Source: Microbacterium saperdae (GTDB lineage Bacteria > Actinomycetota > Actinomycetes > Actinomycetales > Microbacteriaceae). Taken from it: DNA of 64,000 bases. Under the pieces are notes generated by a model. It ran no database searches. It worked only from the letters and a program-made list of their open reading frames with translations, and was not told the DNA's origin. The stretch covers positions 2,604,001 to 2,668,000 of the forward strand of contig NZ_VFOX01000001.1 of NCBI RefSeq assembly GCF_006716345.1, read 5' to 3'. A program made the position numbers and the translations under genes. Positions 44,542 through 53,862 of the stretch are shown piece by piece (positions within the stretch are counted from its first letter, which is position 1; each line of letters opens with the position of its first letter).

Positions 44542-45984
44542 ATGGCGACCTCCGGCATCCACCTCACGACCCTCGGCCACCGCATCCGACACCACCGGCT
44601 CGCGAACGGGTACACGCTCGACGAGCTCGGCGCGCTCGTCGGCGTCGCCGGATCCCAGCTCAGCCTGATCGAGAACGGCAAGCGCGAGCCGAAGCTGTCC
44701 CTGCTGCAGGCGATCGCCCAGGCGACGAGCACCGAGGTCACCGACCTGATCTCGGGTGAGCCGCCGAACCGCCGCGCCGCCCTCGAGATCGAACTGGAGC
44801 GCGCGCAGGAGAGCCCGGTGTTCCGCCAGCTCGGCGTCGCCCCGGTGCGCGTGACGAAGGGCATGAGCGACGAGACGATCGAGTCGCTGCTCGGTCTGCA
44901 CCATGAGCTGCAGCGACGCGAGCGCGAGGCGATCGCGACCCCGGAGGAGGCGCGCCGGGCGAACACCGAGCTGCGCCTGCGCATGCGGGCGCAGAACAAC
45001 TACCTGGGCGACATCGACAAGCTCGCCGAGAAGCACCTGCGCACCGCAGGGCATGTGCAGGGGGCGCTCACGCACCGCACCGTGAGCATCATGGCCGAGA
45101 AGATCGGCTTCGAGCTCATCTACGTCAACGACCTCCCCCACTCGACCAGGTCGGTCACCGACCTGGAGAACGGGCGCATCTACCTGCCGCCCGCGTCCAT
45201 CCCCGGCGGGCATGGCCTGCGCTCGATGGCGCTGCAGGCCATGGCGCACCGACTGCTCGGACACACGCCGCCGACCGATTACGCGGACTTCCTGCAGCAG
45301 CGCCTGGAGATCAACTATTTCGCGGCGTCGTGCCTGATGCCGGAGGCGGCCTCTGTCGCATTCCTGCAGCAGGCCAAGAAGGACCGCAACCTCGCCGTCG
45401 AGGACTTCCGCGATGCCTTCGGGGTGACCCACGAGGCAGCGGGCATGCGCATGACGAACCTGCTCACCGAGCACCTGGGCATGTCGCTGCACTTCCTGCG
45501 CGTGGACGCCACCGGCGCGATCACGAGGGTCTACGAGAACGACGATCTGCCGTTGCCGATGGATGTGACCGGCGCGGTGGAGGGGCAGCGCGTCTGCCGG
45601 AAGTTCCAGGCACGCGGCGCGTTCACGCAGCAGAACCGCACGACCGAGCACCACCAGTACACGGACACCCCTTCCGGCACGTTCTGGTGCTCCACCCAGA
45701 CCGGCTCCTCGAGCGACGGCGAGTTCTCGGTCACGGTCGGCGTGCCCTTCGACGACGCCCGCTGGTGGCGTGGCCGCGAGACCGGAGACCGCGCCGTGTC
45801 GACGTGCCCTGACGAGTCCTGCTGCCGTCGCCCTTCGACCGAGCTCGCGGATCGCTGGAGCGGCAAGGCGTGGCCGAGCGCCCGCGTGCACACCCACATG
45901 TTCTCGCCGCTCCCCCGTGGCGCCTTCCCCGGCGTCGACGACAACGAGGTGTACAACTTCCTCGGGCGTCACGCCAGCGAGTGA
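44542..45984 (+). CDS. RamB-like XRE regulator with M78/ImmA-like and DUF2083-type domains
   Basis: This 480-residue protein has an XRE helix-turn-helix at residues 10-65 (YTLDELGALVGVAGSQLSLIENGK). A central IrrE/ImmA-like domain follows, whose metallopeptidase motif is degenerate: AHRLLGH near residue 236 replaces HExxH. A C-terminal domain with cysteines CPDESCC is near 421. This is the architecture of RamB and other short-chain fatty-acyl regulators of acetate and propionate metabolism, which respond to acyl-CoA status rather than act as peptidases. It is divergent from pckG, a plausible target. Confidence 0.88.
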   Translation: MATSGIHLTTLGHRIRHHRLANGYTLDELGALVGVAGSQLSLIENGKREPKLSLLQAIAQATSTEVTDLISGEPPNRRAALEIELERAQESPVFRQLGVAPVRVTKGMSDETIESLLGLHHELQRREREAIATPEEARRANTELRLRMRAQNNYLGDIDKLAEKHLRTAGHVQGALTHRTVSIMAEKIGFELIYVNDLPHSTRSVTDLENGRIYLPPASIPGGHGLRSMALQAMAHRLLGHTPPTDYADFLQQRLEINYFAASCLMPEAASVAFLQQAKKDRNLAVEDFRDAFGVTHEAAGMRMTNLLTEHLGMSLHFLRVDATGAITRVYENDDLPLPMDVTGAVEGQRVCRKFQARGAFTQQNRTTEHHQYTDTPSGTFWCSTQTGSSSDGEFSVTVGVPFDDARWWRGRETGDRAVSTCPDESCCRRPSTELADRWSGKAWPSARVHTHMFSPLPRGAFPGVDDNEVYNFLGRHASE

Positions 45985-45986
45985 TT

Positions 45987-46001
45987 AAGATATATTCAAT
46001 T
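45987..46001 (+). promoter_or_regulatory. AAGATAT-ATTCAATT motif upstream of the S10 peptidase operon
   Basis: AAGATATATTCAATT lies 26 bases before the GTG of the first S10 gene, in an AT-rich stretch unlike the rest of the window. Related 15-base sequences occur at 55482-55496 and 58693-58707. TATATT within it could be a -10 box. It is a proposed operator of the GntR/FCD protein at 58813. Confidence 0.55.
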
Positions 46002-46027
46002 CACTCATTCATTCTCTAGGGAGCCCC

Positions 46028-47491
46028 GTGACCGAGCCGACCCCTGCCGACCAGCCCGCCTCCGAGACGTTCACCTCCCGCCGCCACCAGCTCACGGCCG
46101 GAGGACGCACGCTCGACTACACCGCGGGCGCCGGCACCGTCATCGTGCGCGATGATGAGCACCGGCCGCTGGCGAGCGTGTTCTACACCTCGTACACCGC
46201 GGACCGGGAAGACGGCGCCCCGGAGCGCCCCGTCACCTTCCTGTTCAACGGCGGCCCCGGATCGGCGAGCCTCTGGCTCAACATCGGCGGATTCGGCCCG
46301 AAGCGCACCCCCACGAACACCCCGCATGCCACTCCCCCCGCCCCGTATGTCTCGGACGACAACCCGTACACGCTGCTGACCGAATCGGATCTGGTCTTCA
46401 TCGACGCGCCCGGCACCGGCTACTCACGTCTGCTCGGCGAGACCAAGCCGGGCGAGGTCTGGGGCGTGGATCAGGACGTCGACGCCTTCGCCAAGGCGAT
46501 CACGCGCTGGCTGACCATCACGAACAACTGGAACGCCCCGCGTTTCCTGTTCGGCGAGTCCTACGGCACGACCCGCGCCGCTGCCCTCGTGCACCGTCTG
46601 CAGAACCAGGGACTGGACTTCAACGGCGTGGTCCTGCTGTCGACCGTGCTGAACTGGGGCGAGAGCAACATCGGCGGCCCCCGCGAATACATCAACCTGC
46701 TGCCGTCCTTCGCCGCCACAGCCTGGTACCACGGCAAGGCGCGCACCGCGCACCGCGAGCTGGCGCCCTTCCTCGCCGAGGCCCGCGAGTTCGCACAGGG
46801 GCCGTTCGCCGCGGCGCTGCTGCGCGGGGACCTGCTTCCCGCGGAGGTCGAGGACGCGGTCGCCGAGCAGATGAGCGCGCTGATCGGCATCGATGCGGAC
46901 ACTCTGAAGAAGAACCACTTCCGCATCGGCATGGAGCAGTACCGCTACGCGCTCCTCGCCGACGAAGGACGGGTGATCGGGCGCTTCGACACGCGCTTCA
47001 CGGCCGAGCACCAGTACGTGCGGGGCAACGGATCGCACGACCCGGCCACGGATGACGCGGCCACGGCCGGCGTGAACAGCGCCCACCTGTCGACATACCG
47101 CGCGCACCTGGTCGACGACATCGGCTACACCACCGAGCTGCACTACCGGCACCTGTACAACATGCCGATCTCGCGCGCCTGGGACTGGAGGCACAAGGCG
47201 CCGGGCATCGACGCGCCGCAGCTGGTTCCCGACGTCTCGCTCGATCTCTCGGCCGCGGTCCGCCGCAACCCGAACCTCAAGGTCTACGTGATGGGCGGGT
47301 ACTACGACCTCGCCACGCCGTTCTTCGGCCCGGAGCTCGACGTCGCTCACCTGTACCTCGCCCCCGCGCTGCGCGACAACATCCGCTTCACGTTCTACGA
47401 GTCCGGGCACATGACCTTCGTCGACGAGCAGGCCGTGACGCACATGAAGCGCGACCTCGACGCGTTCTACCGCGACGCCACCGCGCGCTGA
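46028..47491 (+). CDS. S10-family serine carboxypeptidase-like protein (paralogue 1)
   Basis: This 487-residue peptidase removes C-terminal residues from peptides, if active as its family. The Ser/Asp/His triad is visible in FGESYGTTRAA near residue 177, GGYYDLATP near 427 and ESGHMTF near 460; FLFNGGPGSASLW is the oxyanion-hole segment. No signal peptide is present, so it should act in the cytoplasm. GTG 46028 has GGGAG upstream. It is followed after 10 bases by a paralogue and preceded by the motif shared with the transporter and decarboxylase operons. Confidence 0.9.
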   Translation: MTEPTPADQPASETFTSRRHQLTAGGRTLDYTAGAGTVIVRDDEHRPLASVFYTSYTADREDGAPERPVTFLFNGGPGSASLWLNIGGFGPKRTPTNTPHATPPAPYVSDDNPYTLLTESDLVFIDAPGTGYSRLLGETKPGEVWGVDQDVDAFAKAITRWLTITNNWNAPRFLFGESYGTTRAAALVHRLQNQGLDFNGVVLLSTVLNWGESNIGGPREYINLLPSFAATAWYHGKARTAHRELAPFLAEAREFAQGPFAAALLRGDLLPAEVEDAVAEQMSALIGIDADTLKKNHFRIGMEQYRYALLADEGRVIGRFDTRFTAEHQYVRGNGSHDPATDDAATAGVNSAHLSTYRAHLVDDIGYTTELHYRHLYNMPISRAWDWRHKAPGIDAPQLVPDVSLDLSAAVRRNPNLKVYVMGGYYDLATPFFGPELDVAHLYLAPALRDNIRFTFYESGHMTFVDEQAVTHMKRDLDAFYRDATAR

Positions 47492-47501
47492 GGCCGGCGT
47501 G

Positions 47502-48908
47502 ATGAACGAACTGACCGAGGAGCGTCAGGTCACGCGCCGCGTAGGGTCCGTGGAATTCACGGCGCGGCAGGAGGAACTGCCGCTGCGGCGTTCCGATGGC
47601 GGACGACAGGGCACCCTCTCGGCGTTCAGCTACGTCGTGGACGGCGCGTCCGATCGTCCGGTGCTGTTCCTGACCAACGGAGGCCCTGGCGTCTCCTCGG
47701 TGTACCTGCACCTGAGCGGCATCGGTCCGTGGCGCGCCCGGATCCCCCGCGACCCGGTGACCGACGGAGCACCGCCGTACGGCATCGAGGAGAGCCCCTC
47801 CACGATCCTCGACGTCGCCGATCTCGTCTTCCTCGACGCTCCGGGCACCGGCTTCGGGACCATCGATGACGGCGCCGACGCCGCTGCCTTCCACTCGGTC
47901 GAAGGCGATGCCGACGCCATCGCGGTGGCGATCTCGGAGTGGGTGAACCGGCACGCACGATGGGATGCGCCGAAGTTCTTCCTCGGCGAGAGCTACGGCA
48001 CGCAGCGCGCCGCGTTCCTGGCGACCTCGGCGCACGGCATGGACACCGCGCCGCTGAGCGGCATCTCGCTGCTGGGCCAGGCCGTCAACATCCAGGAGAC
48101 GCTGGACCGTCCGGGCAACATCGTCGGGGCACTCGCGAATCTGCCCTACAAGGCGGCCAGCGCGTGGTTCCACGGCGTGGGGTCGCGCGAGCACGCCACG
48201 GTCGACGGTGCGATCGACGCCGCGCTCCATTTCGCCCGCACCGAGCTGGTGCTCGCGATGCTGCAGGGCGACCAGCTCTCGACGTCCGAACTCGCGACCG
48301 TCGCCGCCCGGCTGTCGTCGATGATCGGCATCCCCGCCCAGGAGCTGATCGACGCCCGCCTGTGGATCAGCAAGCAGGACTTCCGGACACGGCTCCTCCC
48401 CGGCCGCGCCCTCGGGGTGACCGACAGTCGGTACCAGGCGCCGAGCGCCGACCGCTCGTTCGGCGAACTCGGTCTGGATCCCTCGGACGTCGCCCTGTCG
48501 CCGCGCTATGCCTCGGGGATCGCGCAGCTGCTGTCGCAGGTGTTCGGCACCTCGTCCGACCGGCCGTATCGGATCGTCGACCAGGATGCCGGGCGCGACT
48601 GGCAGTGGGAGGACGAGGGCAGCGCCGGATTCATCTCGATGGGGCGTCCGTCCCCGTTCCACACCTACCCGTACCCCGCCCGGCTCTCGCAGTGGATGAA
48701 GCAGATGCCGCACGGCCGGCTGTTCATCGGCACCGGGGTGTATGACTCCCTGACCACCGTGGGCGCCGCCGACCACCTGCTGCGGCACTGGGATCTGCCC
48801 CGCGCGCGCACGGAGTCGCACCGGTATGCCGCGGGGCACATGATGTACAGCGACCCGGATGTCACGGTGCAGCTGAACGCCGACCTCCGCGCCTTCCTGC
48901 AGCGCTGA
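47502..48908 (+). CDS. S10-family serine carboxypeptidase-like protein (paralogue 2)
   Basis: This 468-residue protein is a diverged tandem copy of the upstream gene with the same layout: FLTNGGPGVSSVYLHL, nucleophile in LGESYGTQRAA near residue 163, Asp in GTGVYDSLT near 415 and His in YAAGHMMY near 445. It has no signal peptide. The two copies probably differ in substrate, since residues around the oxyanion loop differ. ATG 47502 is chosen over the adjacent GTG at 47499. It converges with the M20 gene. Confidence 0.9.
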   Translation: MNELTEERQVTRRVGSVEFTARQEELPLRRSDGGRQGTLSAFSYVVDGASDRPVLFLTNGGPGVSSVYLHLSGIGPWRARIPRDPVTDGAPPYGIEESPSTILDVADLVFLDAPGTGFGTIDDGADAAAFHSVEGDADAIAVAISEWVNRHARWDAPKFFLGESYGTQRAAFLATSAHGMDTAPLSGISLLGQAVNIQETLDRPGNIVGALANLPYKAASAWFHGVGSREHATVDGAIDAALHFARTELVLAMLQGDQLSTSELATVAARLSSMIGIPAQELIDARLWISKQDFRTRLLPGRALGVTDSRYQAPSADRSFGELGLDPSDVALSPRYASGIAQLLSQVFGTSSDRPYRIVDQDAGRDWQWEDEGSAGFISMGRPSPFHTYPYPARLSQWMKQMPHGRLFIGTGVYDSLTTVGAADHLLRHWDLPRARTESHRYAAGHMMYSDPDVTVQLNADLRAFLQR

Positions 48909-48928
48909 GGATCCAGCGGATCAGGCCG

Positions 48929-50113
48929 TCAGTCCCGCAGCCGCTCCAGCGCGAACGCGGCGAGGGCTACGGCCTGATCCGCCAGCACCGCGTCGTCGAA
49001 CACCACGTGCGGCGAGTGGTTCGGCGCCGCGGTCTCGAGGTCGACGTCGGCCGGGGTCGCCCGCAGGAACAGGAATGCGCCGGGCACCTGCTCGAGGACG
49101 TAGGAGAAGTCCTCCGAACCCATGACCGGGTTCGGCGTCTCGCGCACGCGGTCCTCGCCGAACAGCCCGGTGAGGGTCTCGCGCACGGCGGCGACCGCCT
49201 CCGCGTCGTTCACGGTGGGCGGGCACAGCACGGCCGTGTCGACCTCGGCCGTGCAGCCGTGTGCGGCAGCGATCTCCCTGGCGATCACCGGGAGCTCGGC
49301 CTGCACGCGGGCGCTGCTCTCGTGCGAGAGCACGCGCACGGAGGCGACCAACGTCGCGGTGTCGGAGATGATGTTGCGCGCGGGACCGCCGGCGTGCAGC
49401 TGGGTCACGCTGAGAACCACGGGGTCGAACACGTCGAAGCGCCGCGTCACGAATGCCTGCAGCGCCGTGACGAGCTCGGCCACGGCCGGAACCGGGTCGC
49501 GTGTGAGGTGCGGAGCGGAAGCGTGGCCGCCCTGGCCGGTGATCGTGACCTCGACCTCGATCGCCCCGGCCATCAGTGCACCGACTCTTGTGGAGAAGAT
49601 CCCGTACTCCCCCGGCACCACGTGGATGCCGAAGGCGGCGACCGGTCGAGAACCGGTGAGATCCAGCAGTCCCTCGTCGATCATGCGGCGAGCGCCGTCG
49701 CCGATCTCCTCGGCGGGTTGGAACATCAGCAGCACGTCGCCGTGCAGCTCCTCGCGCCGCGCGGCGAGCAGGTGCGCGGCGCCGACCAGCCCGGCGACGT
49801 GCAGGTCGTGCCCGCAGGCGTGCATCCGCTCACCGGTCGCGGCATAGTCCAGGCCGGTGTCCTCGGTGAGCGGCAGAGCGTCCATGTCGGCCCGCAGCAG
49901 CACGGTGGGGCCGGGGTGCGCCCCCCGTACGATCGCCGCGACCGAGCTCAGCCCGGTGCCGCAGTGCGTCTCCAGCTCCCAGGGCTCCAGGGCATCGAGG
50001 ACCCGCTGCTGGGTGCGCGGCAGTGCGAGGCCGAGTTCGGGGTCGGCGTGGATGGCGCGGCGCAGGGCCACGAGCTCGGGCAACAGACCGCGAGCGTCGT
50101 CGAGCAGGGTCAT
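48929..50113 (-). CDS. M20-family (M20D) metal-dependent amidohydrolase (paralogue 1)
   Basis: This 394-residue amidohydrolase carries the two-metal site: LRADMDALP, HACGHDLHVA, QPAEEIGDGA and GIHVVPGEYG, with the final histidine in APNHSPHVVF. M20D enzymes include N-acyl-amino-acid hydrolases, hippurate hydrolase and IAA-amino-acid hydrolases. There is no signal peptide. ATG 50113 directly follows the ATPase stop, so it is the last gene of the peptide-transporter operon and probably cleaves what that system imports. A paralogue is at 59570-60793. Confidence 0.93.
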   Translation of the reverse strand: MTLLDDARGLLPELVALRRAIHADPELGLALPRTQQRVLDALEPWELETHCGTGLSSVAAIVRGAHPGPTVLLRADMDALPLTEDTGLDYAATGERMHACGHDLHVAGLVGAAHLLAARREELHGDVLLMFQPAEEIGDGARRMIDEGLLDLTGSRPVAAFGIHVVPGEYGIFSTRVGALMAGAIEVEVTITGQGGHASAPHLTRDPVPAVAELVTALQAFVTRRFDVFDPVVLSVTQLHAGGPARNIISDTATLVASVRVLSHESSARVQAELPVIAREIAAAHGCTAEVDTAVLCPPTVNDAEAVAAVRETLTGLFGEDRVRETPNPVMGSEDFSYVLEQVPGAFLFLRATPADVDLETAAPNHSPHVVFDDAVLADQAVALAAFALERLRD

Positions 50114-50917
50114 TCAGGATCCGATCGAGTGGAGGAGGCTGTCCGTGCCGGCGTTCTGGATACGCGGGATCGCCGCCACCAGCGCCTGCGTGTACGGGTG
50201 CACGGGGTTCGAGACGATCGCATCGGCATCGCCGTGCTCCACGATCTCCCCGTTGCGCATCACCGCGGTGGTGTCGGCGATGTAGCGGACCGCGGCGAGG
50301 TTGTGCGTGATGAACAGCACCGAGAGCTCGAGCTCCCTTTGCAGATCCCGCATCAGGTTCAGCACCGCACCCTGCACCGACGCGTCGAGCGCCGAGGTGA
50401 TCTCGTCGGCAATGATGAGGCGCGGCTTGACCGCGAGGCACCGTGCGATCGCGACGCGCTGGCGCATGCCGCCGGACAGACTCGAGGGGTGAAGCTCCGA
50501 GACCCCGGGCTTGAGGCGCACGAGCTCCAGCAGTTCCTTGACGCCGGCGGCGCGGGCCCGTGCGTTGCCGCCGCCGTGCGTGGCCAGAGCCTCATCCAGC
50601 GTCTCCCCCACGGACATCCGCGGGTTGAGCGAGGAATACGGGTCCTGGAAGATCATCTGCACGTCACGCGCATGTGCCCTGCGGTCTCGGCGTCCGACCG
50701 CGAGGTCCTTGCCATCCAGCAGGATGCGACCCGACGTCGGCTTCTGGAGGCCGGCGACCGTGCGCGCCACCGTGGACTTGCCCGAACCGGACTCGCCCAC
50801 CAGGCCGACCGTCGTGCCGTGCGGCACGGTCAGCGACACATCGTCGACCGCATTGACCGCGTGGTGGCCTCGACCGAACGTGACCACCAGATTCTCGATG
50901 ACGAGATCGGCCATCAT
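50114..50917 (-). CDS. ABC transporter ATP-binding protein, DppF type
   Basis: This 267-residue ATPase has Walker [13 protein letters not shown]-loop MIFQDPYSSLNPR, signature LSGGMRQRVAIARCL, Walker B LIIADEITSALD (Ile where Pro is usual) and switch His in FITHNLAAV. It is the second ATPase of the dipeptide-type importer. The ATG at 50917 overlaps the fused permease-ATPase gene by four bases (ATGA); the adjacent ATG at 50914 is an alternative. The M20 gene follows directly. Confidence 0.92.
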   Translation of the reverse strand: MMADLVIENLVVTFGRGHHAVNAVDDVSLTVPHGTTVGLVGESGSGKSTVARTVAGLQKPTSGRILLDGKDLAVGRRDRRAHARDVQMIFQDPYSSLNPRMSVGETLDEALATHGGGNARARAAGVKELLELVRLKPGVSELHPSSLSGGMRQRVAIARCLAVKPRLIIADEITSALDASVQGAVLNLMRDLQRELELSVLFITHNLAAVRYIADTTAVMRNGEIVEHGDADAIVSNPVHPYTQALVAAIPRIQNAGTDSLLHSIGS

Positions 50918-52839
50918 GCACCCGCCTTCTCGAACTCGTCCTCGTGCACGCCGACATCCTGCGGGTGCCAGCACGCCACACGACCGGCGCCGTGTGCGAC
51001 CAGCTGCGGGGTCTCCGTGCGGCACAGCTCGGTCGCGAAGGCGCAGCGGGGCGCGAACGCGCACCCGACGACCGGGACCGAGAGATCCGGCGGCTCACCG
51101 GGGATCGTCGCGAGCGGCGCGGTGCGGTCGGTGTCGAGATCCGGCAGCGACTCCGCCAGCGCGCGGGTGTAGGGGTGCGCGAGCCGCTCGGGTCGGGCGA
51201 GGTGACGCACGTCCACGTCTTCGACGATGCGTCCGCCGTACATCACCAGGATGCGCTGGCACAGCTCCGCGAGGACGGCGATGTCGTGCGAGACCACGAT
51301 GGCCGCGGCACCCGTCTCCTCGCACTCGCGCCGGAGCAGGGCGAGCACGCGCTGCTGCACCGTGACGTCGAGCGCCGTGGTGGGCTCGTCGGCGATGATC
51401 AACCGCGGCTTGCCGATCTGCGACATCGCGATCAGCGCGCGCTGACGCATGCCGCCGGAGAACTCGTGCGGGAACTGCTTGGCACGACGGGCGGGGTCGG
51501 TGATCGACACCGCGGCGAGCGCCTCGACCGCGGCGGCATCGGCGTCGTGCCGGCTCGCCTTCTGGTGCACGCGGGGCACCTCGGCCAGCTGCGTGCCGAC
51601 GCGGAGGGCAGGGTTGAGCGCCGTGAGCGAGTCCTGGAACACGACGCCGACGCGGGTGCCGAGCTTCTTGGCGGCGCGTTCGCCTGACAGGCCCGCGAGC
51701 TCCTCACCCGCGAAGCGGAGGCGCTGCGCGCTCACGGCGGCGCCGGCGGGGGCGAGCTGGGCGATCGCCATCATCGTCACGCTCTTGCCGCTGCCGGATT
51801 CGCCGACCACACCGACGATCTCACCGGGTGCGATCCGGAACGACACGTCCTGCACCGGGCGCACCCAGCCGTGCTCGCCGGGGAAGGAGACGCTGAGTCC
51901 TGCGACCTCGAGCAGCGGCTCGACCTCGTCGGCCGCCTCCTCGATCACGGCCGCCGCCTCCACACGGGCCGGATCGCCGAGCTCACGGGCGCTGAGCGTG
52001 CGGGCGCGGCCCCTGCCCCGCATGTGGGAGGCCAGGGCCTCACCGAACATGCCGAACATGATGCCGGCGAGCACGACCATCACGCCGGGGCCGACGATCG
52101 CGGTCGGCTGGCTGTACACCTGCTCGAAGCCCTCGCTGAGCAGACGACCCCAGTCGTACTCGGGCGGCTGCACACCGACGCCGAGGAAGCTGAGGCTCGA
52201 CAGAGCGAGCAGTCCGCCGCCGATCGAGATCGTCACGTTCACGATCACGGGCTCGGCGATGTTGGGGAGGATGTACCGCGTGAACTGACGCGTCTTCGAC
52301 ACCCCGAGCAGGCGTGCCGCGGCCAGGTACTCCGAGCCGCCGACGCGGGAGGAGAGCGTCTGGGCGAGACGCGCGAACGAGGGGGTCATCGTGAGCGCGA
52401 GCGCGATCACGGCGGTCGTCGACCCGGTGCCGAGCAGGATCACGGTGAGCATCGCGACCAGCAGCACGGGGAACGCCAGCCAGGTGTTGATGACGGAGCC
52501 GAACAGCCGCTGCACGCGGGGACCGGCGACCACCGGCAGCGCGCCCAGGATCAGGCCGGCCACGGCGCCGATCGCGGTGGCCGCCAGGGCCATCACGAGC
52601 GAGAGCCGCGTGGCGACCAGCGTGCGCAGCAGCAGGTCGCGACCGAGCGCGTCGGTGCCGAGGGGATGCGCGGCGCTCGGCGGCTGCAGCAGGTCGGCGG
52701 GAGAGGGGGTCTCGGCCTGCGTGCCCCACAGCATCGGGGCGAACACGGCGAGGAGCGCGAAGAGCGCGATGAAGGCCAGGGAGATCAGCGCCATCGGTGA
52801 CTGCAGCAGCCAGGAACGTCGCCGGTGAGCGGAGGTCAT
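50914..52839 (-). CDS. Fused ABC permease-ATPase, DppC-DppD type
   Basis: This 641-residue fusion has an N-terminal DppC-like permease of about six helices (HPLGTDALGRDLLLRTL and coupling loop AARLLGVSKTRQFTRYILP). A charged linker at about 275-310 leads to a DppD-like ATPase with Walker [12 protein letters not shown], signature [13 protein letters not shown], Walker [13 protein letters not shown], and a C-terminal cysteine tail ([14 protein letters not shown]). Such fusions are known in actinobacterial peptide importers. With DppB- and DppF-type proteins it forms one transporter. Confidence 0.92.
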   Translation of the reverse strand: MTSAHRRRSWLLQSPMALISLAFIALFALLAVFAPMLWGTQAETPSPADLLQPPSAAHPLGTDALGRDLLLRTLVATRLSLVMALAATAIGAVAGLILGALPVVAGPRVQRLFGSVINTWLAFPVLLVAMLTVILLGTGSTTAVIALALTMTPSFARLAQTLSSRVGGSEYLAAARLLGVSKTRQFTRYILPNIAEPVIVNVTISIGGGLLALSSLSFLGVGVQPPEYDWGRLLSEGFEQVYSQPTAIVGPGVMVVLAGIMFGMFGEALASHMRGRGRARTLSARELGDPARVEAAAVIEEAADEVEPLLEVAGLSVSFPGEHGWVRPVQDVSFRIAPGEIVGVVGESGSGKSVTMMAIAQLAPAGAAVSAQRLRFAGEELAGLSGERAAKKLGTRVGVVFQDSLTALNPALRVGTQLAEVPRVHQKASRHDADAAAVEALAAVSITDPARRAKQFPHEFSGGMRQRALIAMSQIGKPRLIIADEPTTALDVTVQQRVLALLRRECEETGAAAIVVSHDIAVLAELCQRILVMYGGRIVEDVDVRHLARPERLAHPYTRALAESLPDLDTDRTAPLATIPGEPPDLSVPVVGCAFAPRCAFATELCRTETPQLVAHGAGRVACWHPQDVGVHEDEFEKAGA

Positions 52840-53858
52840 GCGGTCTCCAGAATGGTCGTTCGGCGGTCGAGGAGTGCCAGGACCACATCCACCAGCAGGT
52901 TCACGATCAGGATGATCGCCGCGTAGACGATCGCCAGGCCCTGCACGATGCCGTAGTCCTTCGTGATGATCGCCTGCACGAAAGCGCTGCCCATGCCGGG
53001 CCAGTTGAAGACCCGCTCGACCAGCACGCTGCCGGCGATCATCGTCGCGAGGAGGGCGCCGCCGAGCGTCAGGGTGGCGGTGAGCATGTTCGGCAGGGCG
53101 TGCCGGAAGTAGATCATGGCCGCGGGGAGCCGCTTGGAGCGGGCGGTGCGGATGTAGTCGTCGCTGAGGACGTTGAGCGCCTCGACCCTGGCGATGCGCG
53201 AGAGGGAGGCGGATGCGCCGAGTGCGAGCGCGAGCACCGGGAGGATGTACGACTGCGGGCCGCTGATGCCCGCCACGGGGAGCAGCGGGATCGTGATGGC
53301 GAAGAGCATCAGCAGCGCGACGCCGATGAGGTACTCGGGGACCGCGGCGAAGAAGCCCGTGATCGATGTGAACGCGAGTTCGACAGGGCGACGTCGGTTT
53401 CCTGCCGTGAGGATCGCGATCGCGAGCCCCAGCGGGATCGCGATGACAAGGATCACGAGGAACGCGATACCGGCGAGCTGCACGGTGGCGGGGAGCCGGA
53501 ACGCCACCAGCTCGTTCACGGATCGTCCGGTGATGAGGGAGACGCCGAGATCGCCGTGGAACACGATGCCGGTCAGGTAGTTCCAGAACTGCACGATGAG
53601 CGGATCATCGAGCCCGAGCTGTGCCCGGCGTTCGGCCACGACGGATGCCGGAGCCGTCGGTCCGAGCGCCGCGCGGACGGGGTCTCCGCCCGCGGCGCGC
53701 AGCACGACGAACGCGGCTGTCACGATCACGAGCATCGCGATGAGCATCCGACCGATGCGGCGGAGGAGGAAGGGGACCCAGCGTCCGCCGCCGTGGCGGC
53801 CACCCCGAGGGGTGGCCACCACGACGGTCTTCGGCCGCGTCACGATCTGCGACGTCAT
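52836..53858 (-). CDS. ABC transporter permease, DppB type
   Basis: This 340-residue membrane protein has an N-terminal Arg/Gly-rich cytoplasmic tail, then the DppB helix WVPFLLRRIGRMLIAMLVIV and five more helices. The coupling loop is RTARSKRLPAAMIYFRHALP. It overlaps the fused permease-ATPase gene by four bases and follows the binding-protein gene by four bases. It is the second gene of a five-gene unit starting at 55440. Confidence 0.92.
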   Translation of the reverse strand: MTSQIVTRPKTVVVATPRGGRHGGGRWVPFLLRRIGRMLIAMLVIVTAAFVVLRAAGGDPVRAALGPTAPASVVAERRAQLGLDDPLIVQFWNYLTGIVFHGDLGVSLITGRSVNELVAFRLPATVQLAGIAFLVILVIAIPLGLAIAILTAGNRRRPVELAFTSITGFFAAVPEYLIGVALLMLFAITIPLLPVAGISGPQSYILPVLALALGASASLSRIARVEALNVLSDDYIRTARSKRLPAAMIYFRHALPNMLTATLTLGGALLATMIAGSVLVERVFNWPGMGSAFVQAIITKDYGIVQGLAIVYAAIILIVNLLVDVVLALLDRRTTILETA

Positions 53859-53862
53859 ACGG

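Noticed and set aside
49007-51172. 721-codon plus-strand frame
   Set aside because: Antisense to the M20 and ATPase genes, which have intact catalytic motifs.
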